Assembly: GCA_017509255.1 (NCBI GenBank)
Contig: JAFWQA010000037.1
Location: 35,992 to 99,991 of the forward strand
Reading direction: 5' to 3'
Origin: Clostridia bacterium
Lineage (GTDB): Bacteria; Bacillota; Clostridia; Christensenellales; Aristaeellaceae
DNA length: 64,000 bases
This document shows positions 26,588-36,135 of this stretch, one piece after another. The notes below the pieces were generated by a model. That model ran no database searches. It worked only from the letters and a program-made list of their open reading frames with translations, and was not told the DNA's origin. The translations under genes were made by a program, and so were the position numbers. Each line of letters starts with the position of its first letter. Position 1 is the first letter of the stretch.

Positions 26588-28744
26588 ATGGAACGGGGCG
26601 TCTATTTTGACGGATGGTATAAACACAACCATTGCTATCATCCAAGCCTGCCGATCCGCAGTATGCAGATGCTGGAGGACCTGGAACGGTACCACGCGAC
26701 GGTGCTGGCCTGGGCGGGACTGGGCGGCGGAAGCATCAGCCTGCCGTACCTGGCGCATGAAGCCTTCGGCCCCGTGGATCCGCGAATGCAGATCTATGGC
26801 TATATGAACGACAGTGAGTTCGTCGCGGAGTGCACACGCCGCGGCATCCGCCTCTTCGGCATCGTGTTCGAGGTGCAGGGCTGGGAATACCCGGCCGTGT
26901 TCGACGGACAGGGCCGCCTGATCCGCATGAACAAGCGGGCGGAAGAACAGGAGGACCATGCCTGGTACGGACTGCGGGAATTCAGCCGGGATGAATACCC
27001 GGAGGCGTTTCCCACCGGCCTGAGGGACTGGTATCCCGACGGGATCCGGGATGAGGACGGAAATCCGGTGGAGGATCTGTGGGAAGAGTGCTGCATCCGG
27101 GACCGCTTCGGCAACCCGATCCACGCCCAATGGGTGGAGGTGAAGGGGCATGAGGAGACCTGCTACCAGATGTGCCGGAACAACCCGGTCTGGCGCGGAT
27201 ACCTGAAGAAGATCATGGAGCTCCAGATCGACGCCGGAGTGCCCGGCATCCAGCTGGACGAGTGCGAGCTGCCTATGACTGCCATCAGCTCCGGCGGATG
27301 CTTCTGCAAAAGCTGCATGAAGCAGTTCACCGGCTACCTGCGGGAGCGGAGGGCGGAGGGAAAGCTCGGAGCGGAATGGGACGGCATCGACCTGGATACC
27401 TTCCACTACGGTGAATACCTGAAGGAGCACGGCTGCACCTATCCGGAGGGCGCGCCGTTCTACCGGGATTACTGGGAGTTCCAGGTGCGGCAGGTGCGGA
27501 AGTATTTCGGCGAGCTGGCGGATCACGCCCGGCGGTACGCCCTGGAGAAATACGGGCGGAAGCTGGAAATATCCGGCAACTTCTACAACATGCAGCCGGC
27601 GTATTACCCGATCTCCGACAAGGTGGATATCGTCATCACGGAGATGGAGCATACGCTTTTCCGCCAGCCGTACTATTACCGCTACTGCGCGGGCTTCGTA
27701 CCCGGAAAACCGGTCATCATCGCGGAGAATCCCTACGGCGGGATCATTCCCCGGCTGCTGGAGCTGCTGGACCGGGGGAAGGGGTATGACCTGTACCGGA
27801 TCTTCCTGCTGGAGGCTTCCGTCTACGGCTGCAATATGTCCGTACCCTACGGCGGGTGGATGGGCAACACGATCAAAGACTCCTTCTGGGCGCCGCGGGA
27901 GCTGACCGCAGGCGTACAGGACTTCCTGGCAGAGCATGAGGAGTGCTTCCCCCGCACGAGGTCCCGGGGCGCTGCCGTGCTGTATTCCTACGGCAGCTAT
28001 TACTGGCGGGATTCCAACAAGGGCAGCGGCGCCAACGGCATGCAGGACGCCTACGGGACCCTGCTGGACGCTACGGCGGCGGAATGGCTGGATCCGGACC
28101 TGAAGCCGGTCCCGTTCTGGGATATCATCCGGGCGATGAGCGATATCAACGCGCAGTACGACGTGGTGATGATGCCGGACGGGGACTTCCGGGCGGACGA
28201 TTTCACGGCGGAACAGCTGGAAGGCTATCCGCTGGTCATCGTGCCGGACTGCCGGATCCTCACGGAGAACCAGCGGAATATCCTGCTGGCGTACGCGCGG
28301 AATGGCGGAAGGGTGCTTGTTGCCGGCCGCCTGGCGGAGGGAACAGACCTGGCGGAGGAGCTCCGCCGGACCGGAAACGCATCCTTTGTTTCCCTGGAAG
28401 GCGGGAAGGAAGCATATGTCCCGCGCTTTATGGAAGCCTTCGGAAGGGCGTTCGCTCCGGTCTCTCCGCTGGAATGCCGGACGGAGAAGATCGGCGCCCA
28501 GCGCTATGACCGGGACGGGAAGACCTGGGTCCATCTGCTGAACTACCGGTATGACGAGCAGGCGGACCGTGTCCTGCCGGCGGAACGGGTGGAGCTGGAG
28601 CTCCGGGACGTGGATGCCGGAAAGCTGCGGATCCTGGCGCCGGCAGGAGACCCGCTCCCGGACTGTGACGTGTCCCGGGAGGGGGAGACCGTAAAGGTCG
28701 TGCTCCGGAACGCCGGCCTCTATACGGTGCTTGCTTTCGGATAA
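26588..28744 (+). CDS. Large putative glycoside hydrolase with GH42-like trimerisation domain
   Basis: 718 aa, cytoplasmic. The N-terminal 400 or so residues look like a TIM barrel (GVYFDGWYKHNH, GIVFEVQGWEYP, GIQLDECELPM with candidate catalytic Glu, IVITEMEHTLF with a second candidate Glu). A two-Cys-pair segment, GGCFCKSCMKQF, recalls the Cys cluster of GH42 enzymes. Residues about 510-640 (PLVIVPDCRILTENQRNILLAYARNGGRVLVAG) resemble the class-I amidotransferase-like trimerisation domain of GH42 beta-galactosidases. ATG 26588 lies 6 nt after GGAGG; 26582 is too close. A CUT1 operon gene, so it probably acts on the imported sugar. Confidence 0.7.
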   Translation: MERGVYFDGWYKHNHCYHPSLPIRSMQMLEDLERYHATVLAWAGLGGGSISLPYLAHEAFGPVDPRMQIYGYMNDSEFVAECTRRGIRLFGIVFEVQGWEYPAVFDGQGRLIRMNKRAEEQEDHAWYGLREFSRDEYPEAFPTGLRDWYPDGIRDEDGNPVEDLWEECCIRDRFGNPIHAQWVEVKGHEETCYQMCRNNPVWRGYLKKIMELQIDAGVPGIQLDECELPMTAISSGGCFCKSCMKQFTGYLRERRAEGKLGAEWDGIDLDTFHYGEYLKEHGCTYPEGAPFYRDYWEFQVRQVRKYFGELADHARRYALEKYGRKLEISGNFYNMQPAYYPISDKVDIVITEMEHTLFRQPYYYRYCAGFVPGKPVIIAENPYGGIIPRLLELLDRGKGYDLYRIFLLEASVYGCNMSVPYGGWMGNTIKDSFWAPRELTAGVQDFLAEHEECFPRTRSRGAAVLYSYGSYYWRDSNKGSGANGMQDAYGTLLDATAAEWLDPDLKPVPFWDIIRAMSDINAQYDVVMMPDGDFRADDFTAEQLEGYPLVIVPDCRILTENQRNILLAYARNGGRVLVAGRLAEGTDLAEELRRTGNASFVSLEGGKEAYVPRFMEAFGRAFAPVSPLECRTEKIGAQRYDRDGKTWVHLLNYRYDEQADRVLPAERVELELRDVDAGKLRILAPAGDPLPDCDVSREGETVKVVLRNAGLYTVLAFG

Positions 28745-28765
28745 CGGGAGACAAGGAGGGGTTTT

Positions 28766-29974
28766 GTGAAACGTTCAGAGATCGAACAGGCCATCTCCTG
28801 GGCCCGGGGCTGGCAGGACGCGCCCAAAGCGCGGCAAAGCGGAATGAAAAAGACCTTTCCGGTACTGCTTCTGACACTGATATTCTCCCTGGCACTCTGC
28901 GCCTGCGCACTCGCCGGGGATTTCACGCTGCCCGCCGGCCTGAGGACGGTCGAAGACTATGCCTTTTACGGCGATACCGCCCTCACGGAGGTGACTGTTC
29001 CGAAGGGCGTCAAGACCATCGGGGAAAAGGCCTTCGCCGATACCGGCCTGAAGCGCATCGACCTCCCGGCCACGGTCACGTCCATTGCGGACAGTGCCTT
29101 TGACGGCATCACGGATCTCAAGATAGCCGCGCCCTCCGACTCCTATGCCCGGCAGTACGCCGACAGCCATGAAAACATCACCTGGATCAGCAATGCGGCG
29201 GTCCTGCCGGATGCCCCGCTGACGCGGGACAACATCCTCACGCTGCTGGACGACATCGACCCCGACGGCGCGTACATCGTCCGGAACAGCGACGAAGACG
29301 ATCTGCTCGTCTGGTTCAGCGGCGCGGAAACGATTGGGGACGGAATGAACAGCCTGCATACCGCCGTGCATGAGCAGTGCCACGACTACTGCGGCACGAA
29401 CTCCGGATTCATGTACAGCAGCATCCAGGGGAAATACCTGTCCGCCCGCGAATGGATCTACACCGGGGACGGGCAGCACATCGAGGTCACCTTCACGGAC
29501 GTCTTCCCCTCCAGCGAGATGGTCAGCACCGTCCCGGACAGCCTGAAGACCTACCGCTTTGATACCTATGTCGACGGCGATGCCAGCATGGCCTCCATCC
29601 AGTACGGGATCTACGGCCTGATGGACGAGTTCACCGCCTACTGCTGGGGAAACCACAACATGGTCACGCAGGTCAGCTACCGACAGGACAACGGCCTGCC
29701 CGGTCTGCCGAACAGCAATCAATATCTCGCCTACGCCGAGTTCCGCTATTACATCCTGCACTATATGCTCTACGCGAAGGACCATTACCCGGACGTCTAT
29801 ACAAGTATCCTGAACAACGCCTCCCTCCGCAGCGCCTTCAGGACCATAGACAACAAATTCGCCGTCTATGCCGAGCATAATAAAAACTACTACGCCCTCA
29901 GCGACTGGAACGCCCTGATGACGGAAATGCAGAAGACCGAATACGTCAGCATCGCCAGCCTGCTGAAGAAGTAA
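28766..29974 (+). CDS. Secreted BspA-type LRR protein with HExxH-like domain
   Basis: 402 aa read from GTG 28766, 5 nt after AAGGAGGGG. A signal peptide only begins at residue 27 (MKKTFPVLLLTLIFSLALCACALA, ATG 28844), which has no ribosome site of its own. Residues about 50-125 are LRR_5 repeats (DYAFYGDTALTEVTVPKGVKTIGEKAF). The C-terminal domain holds HTAVHEQCHDYC, a possible HExxH-variant metal site, and GLMDEFTAYCWG with an acidic partner. The first 22 residues (MKRSEIEQAISWA...) resemble the start of D-lyxose isomerases, hinting that the gene fused to a remnant. Confidence 0.65.
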   Translation: MKRSEIEQAISWARGWQDAPKARQSGMKKTFPVLLLTLIFSLALCACALAGDFTLPAGLRTVEDYAFYGDTALTEVTVPKGVKTIGEKAFADTGLKRIDLPATVTSIADSAFDGITDLKIAAPSDSYARQYADSHENITWISNAAVLPDAPLTRDNILTLLDDIDPDGAYIVRNSDEDDLLVWFSGAETIGDGMNSLHTAVHEQCHDYCGTNSGFMYSSIQGKYLSAREWIYTGDGQHIEVTFTDVFPSSEMVSTVPDSLKTYRFDTYVDGDASMASIQYGIYGLMDEFTAYCWGNHNMVTQVSYRQDNGLPGLPNSNQYLAYAEFRYYILHYMLYAKDHYPDVYTSILNNASLRSAFRTIDNKFAVYAEHNKNYYALSDWNALMTEMQKTEYVSIASLLKK

Positions 29975-30086
29975 AAAACCAAAACCCCAAAATAAAAAAT
30001 ACAGACCCCCGTCTCCCAAAAAAGAACAGCTCACCCAAATAACCCAAACACCCCCAACAACCATAAAAACCCAAAAGACCCCAAAT

Positions 30087-30111
30087 GTCGCCCGAAGGGC
30101 GACCTTTTTCC
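30087..30111 (+). terminator. First of two tandem terminators
   Basis: GTCGCCC (30087-30093) and GGGCGAC (30097-30103) with a GAA loop, then CTTTTT. Confidence 0.8.
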
Positions 30112-30118
30112 TCCTTCC

Positions 30119-30148
30119 GACAGCTAATATCAAGCTGTCCTTTTTTTT
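30119..30148 (+). terminator. Second of two tandem terminators
   Basis: GACAGCT (30119-30125) and AGCTGTC (30133-30139), then CTTTTTTTT. Confidence 0.85.
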
Positions 30149-30370
30149 ACCCACCAAATTTTTTATCCTTAAGGGGAACAAAGAGAAAGGGAACACCGGC
30201 TGCAAAAGGAACCGAAACCCCCGGCAAAAAGAAATGCGGAAACAGAGCCCGCGGAGCCGGGAATGGAAAAAGACCAGACGCGGAAGCAGACCGGCAAAGA
30301 ACCGGAGAACACCAACCGCGAACACCAACCGCGAACACCAGCCCCCAACGACTGAGAAGGAGGAACACCC

Positions 30371-30688
30371 ATGAAAAAGCTTTATTTCACCGTCACCGGC
30401 ACCGACCACCGCCACGGCCAGGACTTCGTTGAGCCGAAGATGACCGTCCTCCTGGAAAAGGAGCCGGACAACGAATACGACACGGAAGCCATCAAGGTGA
30501 GCATGGAGGGCATCGGCCAGATCGGCTATGTGGCCAACAGCCCCTACACCGTGGTGGGCGAGAGCTACAGCGCCGGCCGCCTGTATGACAAGATCGGCGA
30601 CAAAGCCGAGGGCACCGTCCTCTACGTCCTCCCCAAGGGTCTCCTGTGCTATCTCACCGTGAAGAGCCCGAAGGACGAGGACAGGTAA
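30371..30688 (+). CDS. Stand-alone HIRAN-domain protein
   Basis: 105 aa, essentially one HIRAN domain: FTVTGTDHRHG, VLLEKEPDNEYDTEAIKV and IGYVANSPYTVV are its hallmark strands. HIRAN domains recognise damaged DNA or free 3' ends and are usually fused to helicases or nucleases; short free versions occur in Firmicutes. AAGGAGG lies 7 nt before the ATG. It stands just outside the AT-rich defence island. Confidence 0.8.
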   Translation: MKKLYFTVTGTDHRHGQDFVEPKMTVLLEKEPDNEYDTEAIKVSMEGIGQIGYVANSPYTVVGESYSAGRLYDKIGDKAEGTVLYVLPKGLLCYLTVKSPKDEDR

Positions 30689-30858
30689 GACAAAAACGGA
30701 CCAAGGAAAGGACGCACAGCAAACCAGGAGACCCGCCCCGGACAACGAGACGGACACACCGGGCGCAGGCAGGCAAAAAGACTGCCTGCGCCCACGCGAC
30801 CCCAAAAGCAGCTCAGCAGAAGAGCTGCTCTGCCGACCGACAGCAAGGAGGGGACAGA

Positions 30859-31875
30859 ATGACTTTTGATGAGATCATGCAGGAGATCACCGGCGGCCTG
30901 ACAGGGGATCCGGTAAAGGATTTCAGATATCTGCAGGAGCAGATGGAGGAATACAGGAACCATGAGCTTTCCAGGGAGATCCTGCGCGAGTGCGGCCGCA
31001 GGATGTATGAGCTGCTGCCCGACGACCTGAAAAAGGAACTGGACAAGAACATGGACAGGGACCGGAAAAAGCTCAACGATACCCTGGACAGGATCCGTTT
31101 CCATATCTGCAAAAAGGATTTTCAAAAAGCCAAAGACCTGACCGACAAGCTCGTCCGGAAGATCGAGAGCCTGCCCATGTTTGAGAGCGACCAGGTCAGC
31201 GATTACTATACCTTCCATGAATCCTTTGAGGAAATGCTGTACAGGAAGCTCATCGGGACGGAAAAGGAGCTCCGCAGGGCATCCATCCCCTATGATGAGA
31301 TCTATGCCCTCCAGGGGAGCATCCTGATCGACCTGAAGGACATCAAAGGCGCGCAGAATGCCCTGGCCAGGGCCTTCCGCTGGAACCCGGCCAGGGCGGA
31401 GATTCTGTATGAATACGCGGAGACCTGCAAGCTGGCGGGAGACATGGAGACCTTCCTGAAAAAGACAAAGAAAGCACTAAAGCTCTCCTTCCGCCCTCAG
31501 ACCGTCGCAAGGGGCTTCCGGAACCTCGGCTATTACTTCTCGGAAAAGGAACTCTACGAAGAAGCAGCAGCCTGCATCTATCTCAGTCTGCCCTATGACA
31601 GCGAAAACACTGTCGCCCAGTCCGAGCTCTATTACATCACTCAAAAATCCGGACAGAAGCTCACCCCGCCCACAGAAGACTTCCTGAAAAGCATGGCGGA
31701 AAAATACGGCATCGAAACAGGCCCCAACCCCGAGATCCTGAACCTCGCCTATGCCGCCGGCAGCTATTACTACACCCAGAAGCAATGGAATGCAGCCCGC
31801 TACTACCTGGACATCCTCTACTCCCTCACAGACGACGAGGACATCCGGAAAATGCTGGAGAAGATACCGGAGTGA
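30859..31875 (+). CDS. TPR-like helical protein of unknown function
   Basis: 338 aa from ATG 30859 after AAGGAGGGG. All-helical, with TPR-like repeats in the second half (YALQGSILIDLKDIKGAQNALARAFRWNPARAEILYEYAETCKLAGD, then GFRNLGYYFSEKELYEEAAACIYLSLPYD and AYAAGSYYYTQKQWNAARYYLDILYSL). Such proteins act as scaffolds. No catalytic motif. The coding composition is still GC-rich but the sequence turns AT-rich directly after the stop. Confidence 0.7.
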   Translation: MTFDEIMQEITGGLTGDPVKDFRYLQEQMEEYRNHELSREILRECGRRMYELLPDDLKKELDKNMDRDRKKLNDTLDRIRFHICKKDFQKAKDLTDKLVRKIESLPMFESDQVSDYYTFHESFEEMLYRKLIGTEKELRRASIPYDEIYALQGSILIDLKDIKGAQNALARAFRWNPARAEILYEYAETCKLAGDMETFLKKTKKALKLSFRPQTVARGFRNLGYYFSEKELYEEAAACIYLSLPYDSENTVAQSELYYITQKSGQKLTPPTEDFLKSMAEKYGIETGPNPEILNLAYAAGSYYYTQKQWNAARYYLDILYSLTDDEDIRKMLEKIPE

Positions 31876-32017
31876 GGGGAAATACAGAGAAAAACCTGTG
31901 ACACAGAGAAAGGGAGGAATAAAATAAAAGAACAGGATAAAGAAAATAAGGAATTCTAAATGCTGATGAAATTGCCGGAAAAAAGTCTGCTGAAAAAGAA
32001 AGGAATAGTGAATCACA

Positions 32018-32326
32018 ATGATTGAAGGAATGGATGAGTTTGTTGGTCGCAGGCTCAAAGAGAGTGCAGTACAGCACAAACAAAAAGTAACGAACGGAGA
32101 GGATTACTACATCATCACCAGGCCGTATTTTTACAGCGATTCTATGCATATTAACATGTATATCTTTTTTGATGAAAACCGATTTATCACTGGCTTTGAC
32201 GGTGATAAGTGTTATTCGGTCTACAGAGGAATGTATAACAGATCATCCAACGTTTATGATAGAGACTTCACTAAGCGGGACATACAGTATCTCCGTAGAT
32301 TTGTTAAAGAGAATACCGAAGCCTGA
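32018..32326 (+). CDS. Small hypothetical protein at the left edge of the AT-rich island
   Basis: 102 aa, Tyr- and Asp-rich (RPYFYSDSMHINMYIFFDENRFITGFDGDKCYSVYRG). No family recognised. AAAGGAA lies some 13 nt before the ATG, a loose spacing; ATG 32030 is an alternative. Composition matches the island, not the left flank. Confidence 0.5.
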   Translation: MIEGMDEFVGRRLKESAVQHKQKVTNGEDYYIITRPYFYSDSMHINMYIFFDENRFITGFDGDKCYSVYRGMYNRSSNVYDRDFTKRDIQYLRRFVKENTEA

Positions 32327-32440
32327 TGAAGGAAGCAAAAACCTCACGGCTGTTATAAAATACTAACTAATTATACTTGGAATAATATAATAGTCGTATT
32401 CGGATAATATAAAAAACTGTGATAAATGGAGGTGCTATTT

Positions 32441-32695
32441 ATGCCGTTCCCTGGAAGGACAGGCCCATTCAGATCAGAAGAAAAGGGTATCTGCACTTTG
32501 TGCGGTAAAGAAGCAGATGCTCTGACGTGGGTAACAGATGAAGATCATGTCTGTGATGAATGCCTGGAAGAAAACTACGAACAGTGTGACCTCTGCGGAG
32601 AATACTATGATATTTCCATGACCGAGTTCTATGACACGGATGATGGTCACGTATGCGAGTATTGCTATGAAGATGATGAAAACGGGGAAACCTAA
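32441..32695 (+). CDS. Small Cys-rich zinc-ribbon protein
   Basis: 84 aa from ATG 32441 with GGAGG 7 nt upstream (an earlier ATG overlaps that site). It has four CxxC knuckles: CTLCGKE, CDECLE, CDLCGEYY and CEYCYED, enough for two zinc sites. The tail is acidic. Probably a protein-binding or DNA-binding accessory; function unknown. Confidence 0.65.
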   Translation: MPFPGRTGPFRSEEKGICTLCGKEADALTWVTDEDHVCDECLEENYEQCDLCGEYYDISMTEFYDTDDGHVCEYCYEDDENGET

Positions 32696-32952
32696 ATATA
32701 TATAATTGACTATAGAATCTGCACTCTCTGCATACAACAATACATTTCTTCTACTTTCTGACAAACAGCTAGGCTATCCGGAGAATGCTGAATCAGATAG
32801 CATAGTGCGAAAAGGCGGGTTTGGTACACTATAAGCTGAAAAAGTTGTTTGTCGGCTAATGCTGGTGAAGGAAACAAGCAGCACGATTTTGAATAATACT
32901 TTTATACTATTTTTTGCTTCTACCATCCTTTATTATGATTCATGGAAGGACT

Positions 32953-35900
32953 ATGGCACAAACAGTATATTTAAAAGATTTATGTGAATATTATCTGGAT
33001 TGTCTGAGACAGGAAAACAGCAATGAAGTTTCCCTGCCCCTGTATAAGTCTGTGCCTCAATATATGTTACTGAATGGCATCAGCAAAGAATCGTTCTTGA
33101 CTGAAAATGTTAGTGCCTTTATCAACCAAGTTGCTCAAACTAAACAATATCAGTTTTATCTGGGATATCCGATTCTTATCCATCAGGAAAAAGATAATAA
33201 AGGAAAATGGGTTAAACATGTATTACCTGTTTTTTCTTTCCCGATACAAATCCAGTCTTCATTAATTGAGGTAGTACCGGAACCGTCCCTAAATCTGGCC
33301 GTATTCAAAGCCTTCCATACAGGGATAACGGATTCTCTTATAGATGACTGGATGTCTTTGGAAAGTGAACTTGGAATAGACGGTAATGACAATCTGCCGG
33401 ATGTAAATGATCTAGTTAAACAACTTCAAAAAATCCGGGAATGGAACTGGAAAGAAGAAATCGATCCGGCACTTATTCCAAGGGACAGGGACGTTCTCGA
33501 ACTGAAAGACGGTATATATAATCAACCCATTGTTTTCGTTTCCGAGGAAGGAATTTATACAGCAGGTCTAATACAGGAACTGACTAAAATATCAAAGTTG
33601 CCGCCGAGCAGATGGGAAGGGACTGCATTATACAAGTGGGTCTGTCAAGAGAAGAAAGAAACCGAAGGCTCTGACAACCTTCTGGAGATATTGCCGCTCA
33701 ATCGGGAACAGAGAATAGCAGTCAGAAAAGCCTTGCACTCAGATGTGACGATCATCACCGGTCCTCCCGGAACCGGGAAATCACAGGTGGTGACGGATTT
33801 ACTTGCCAATATATCCCGAAGCGGAAAGATGGCTCTTTTCTCCAGCAAAAATCATAAAGCTGTGGATGTTGTCGTTGAACGGATGAATCAACTGAACGAT
33901 ACCCCTGCTTTGCTGAAATTGGATAATAAGCTACAGGATATGAGTGAGTCTGTAAAGCAGATGCTTGCCTTTGTCCCGGGCGCGGGGGATGCTGTTGAAT
34001 TACGGGCCAATGAAATGGAGTATTCCTGGCTCATAAGCCAAATCAGCGGTTTACAGGCTGAACGGGAAAGAATAATAGATCTTAGAAATAAGACAGATCT
34101 TTTAGAAGAGAAATACTCAAATGTCCGGCATTTAATGAAGCCATATTTTTCATCGATAGAAAAGGCTGAAGCCGATCATCTGATGAACAGCTTGGAAGCT
34201 TATCAGCTTTCACACAGGCTGACAAAAAGACAAAACAATCCCCTTTTTACACGATTGATCTGGCCTTTCATGCGGAGCAGGAAAAGAACAGAGTGCATGG
34301 AAGCTGCATTAAAATATAATGCTATTGCCGGAAAGTTTTCTTTACCAAGAGCAACTGCTGATCTGACAGAAGTACAGGTTCAAGAAGCAACAGCAAAAGT
34401 AAGAGAGTTCTGTGATGCTGTTCCGATTACGTGCGAATACAGAGAATCTCTGTTGAAATTGAAGCAAGCAGGGGAACCTGGAAAAGCGGATCAGGCCCTG
34501 GCAGCGCTTTATGAAAAACAGGTCCAACTTGCGAAAAAAGTGTGGAAGCAATGGCAGAATCATGAAACCGGTCGCCTGACTGATGACGATAGAATGAAGC
34601 TCACAAACTTTATGCTTGGAATAAAAGGCGCCGGTGATGGCTTTGTATGGAATAAAAAAATAAAGGATTCAGCTGAAGAAGTCGAAAAGATCCTTGGCAA
34701 ATGCGGAAAAAACTGGGCGGTAACTTCTCTGTCAGCCAGAGGCAGAATTCCTTTTGTGCCGGGCTTTTTTGACTATTTGATTATCGATGAAGCGAGTCAG
34801 TGCGATATAGCTTCTGCCCTGCCGCTGCTGTTCCGGGCAAAACAGGTGATTATTATCGGAGACCCAAATCAGCTTAATCCGATTTACCGGATGAAAGAAG
34901 AACAGGACAACAAGCTTCTGGAGGAAAGACACATTCTTCCGGCGTGGGGATATACAAAGAACTCCCTATACGGGGTTGCTGTGGCACTGTTCGGATCCAA
35001 TTCGAAGATTCTCCTCCGGGACCATTTCAGAAGCAATGAGGATATTATCGGCTTTTCCAATAAAGAATACTACAGTGAATCTTTACGTATTCGGACCAAA
35101 ACGGAATTGATCCCTGTTCCACAAAACAAAGATCAGGATTTAAAAGGAATTATTTGGGATGACTGTTCAGGACCGATAACAGATCCGCCGACAGGCAGTG
35201 AATATAACGACAAAGAAATTGACCGGATCATTCGCCTGCTATGCCGGCTGGATGAACTGGATTATAAGGGTACCATTGGAGTGACGACCCCTTTCCGTGC
35301 ACAGGCAGATCGCATTTATGAAAAGCTTTGTGCAAGATATAAGGCCCTATATGATAAATTGAAAGACAACAATCAGTTGTTGATCCGGACAATTCACGGT
35401 TTTCAGGGAGATGAGAGAGATACGATCATCTTCTCCACGGTGGTATCTGATGAGACTCCGGCATCAAAACTGAAATTCCTGATGAGGACTGGAAACCTGT
35501 TCAACGTAGCCATAACCCGTGCAAGAGGTCTTTTGCTTGTTGTTGGCAATAAAGACTATTGCAAAAAATGCGACGTCCCTTATCTGAAACGCTTTGCCCT
35601 TTATTGCGATGATATACAAAGTCGAGGCGAGCCTGTTCCGCTCACATTGCCCATTGGCCGGGAATATCCGAAAGTCGATAATCCTGATCAGGTGTCAGAA
35701 TGGGAGAAAACACTCTATTCAGCTTTATATGAGCGTGGAATAGAAACCATTCCTCAATATCCGGTTGACAAGTACAAGCTGGACCTTGCTGTCATCCTGG
35801 AAAACGGAGCAAAGCTTGATATTGAAATCGATGGGGAGATGTACCACAACCAATGGAACGGTGATCTCAGTTATCGAGATCAGATCAGAAATCAGCGATT

Positions 35901-36021
35901 GATGGAATTGGGCTGGGATGTAAAACGCTTCTGGGTATGCCAGATAAGAGACGAAACCGGATGGTGCATCGAACAGATAGAAAAATGGAAAGGAAAAAAA
36001 GAAAAGATAGAGTCAGAATGA
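32953..36021 (+). CDS. SF1 (DNA2/NAM7-type) helicase with C-terminal Vsr/DUF559-like nuclease
   Basis: 1022 aa. Walker A GPPGTGKSQ begins at residue 270, motif II is IIDEASQCD near 612 and motif III is IIIGDPNQLNPIY. Motif V appears as IHGFQGDERDTIIF and motif VI as FNVAITRARGLLLVVG. A long coiled region separates the RecA halves. The last ~115 residues (EKTLYSALYERGIETIPQYPVDKYKLDLAVILENGAKLDIEIDGE...) match the DUF559/Vsr-like PD-(D/E)xK fold with catalytic D and E-x-D. Start uncertain: ATG 32953 has GGAAGGA very close, and ATG 32935 is also possible. Likely anti-phage, by analogy with other helicase-nuclease fusions. Confidence 0.8.
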   Translation: MAQTVYLKDLCEYYLDCLRQENSNEVSLPLYKSVPQYMLLNGISKESFLTENVSAFINQVAQTKQYQFYLGYPILIHQEKDNKGKWVKHVLPVFSFPIQIQSSLIEVVPEPSLNLAVFKAFHTGITDSLIDDWMSLESELGIDGNDNLPDVNDLVKQLQKIREWNWKEEIDPALIPRDRDVLELKDGIYNQPIVFVSEEGIYTAGLIQELTKISKLPPSRWEGTALYKWVCQEKKETEGSDNLLEILPLNREQRIAVRKALHSDVTIITGPPGTGKSQVVTDLLANISRSGKMALFSSKNHKAVDVVVERMNQLNDTPALLKLDNKLQDMSESVKQMLAFVPGAGDAVELRANEMEYSWLISQISGLQAERERIIDLRNKTDLLEEKYSNVRHLMKPYFSSIEKAEADHLMNSLEAYQLSHRLTKRQNNPLFTRLIWPFMRSRKRTECMEAALKYNAIAGKFSLPRATADLTEVQVQEATAKVREFCDAVPITCEYRESLLKLKQAGEPGKADQALAALYEKQVQLAKKVWKQWQNHETGRLTDDDRMKLTNFMLGIKGAGDGFVWNKKIKDSAEEVEKILGKCGKNWAVTSLSARGRIPFVPGFFDYLIIDEASQCDIASALPLLFRAKQVIIIGDPNQLNPIYRMKEEQDNKLLEERHILPAWGYTKNSLYGVAVALFGSNSKILLRDHFRSNEDIIGFSNKEYYSESLRIRTKTELIPVPQNKDQDLKGIIWDDCSGPITDPPTGSEYNDKEIDRIIRLLCRLDELDYKGTIGVTTPFRAQADRIYEKLCARYKALYDKLKDNNQLLIRTIHGFQGDERDTIIFSTVVSDETPASKLKFLMRTGNLFNVAITRARGLLLVVGNKDYCKKCDVPYLKRFALYCDDIQSRGEPVPLTLPIGREYPKVDNPDQVSEWEKTLYSALYERGIETIPQYPVDKYKLDLAVILENGAKLDIEIDGEMYHNQWNGDLSYRDQIRNQRLMELGWDVKRFWVCQIRDETGWCIEQIEKWKGKKEKIESE

Positions 36022-36135
36022 AAAAGATTATTTGTTCAAAAGATGCATGCCATTAATCATATCCGTATACTACTGCTAAAATCAAAGCATTGGAAATAAA
36101 AGCAATTCTCGCTTAACTGAAAATAAGGATGTAAA

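Larger units (their letters stand above)
29975..30370 (+). other. AC-rich intergenic stretch with two tandem terminators
   Basis: About 400 bp without a supported gene. The left part is strongly A/C-biased on the plus strand. The rest holds two terminators (described separately) and the AAGGAGG site of the next gene at 30358-30364. Confidence 0.6.

Noticed and set aside
30646-30858. N-terminal extension of the TPR-like gene
   Set aside because: The extension overlaps the HIRAN gene end and is low-complexity; AAGGAGGGG stands directly before the ATG at 30859.
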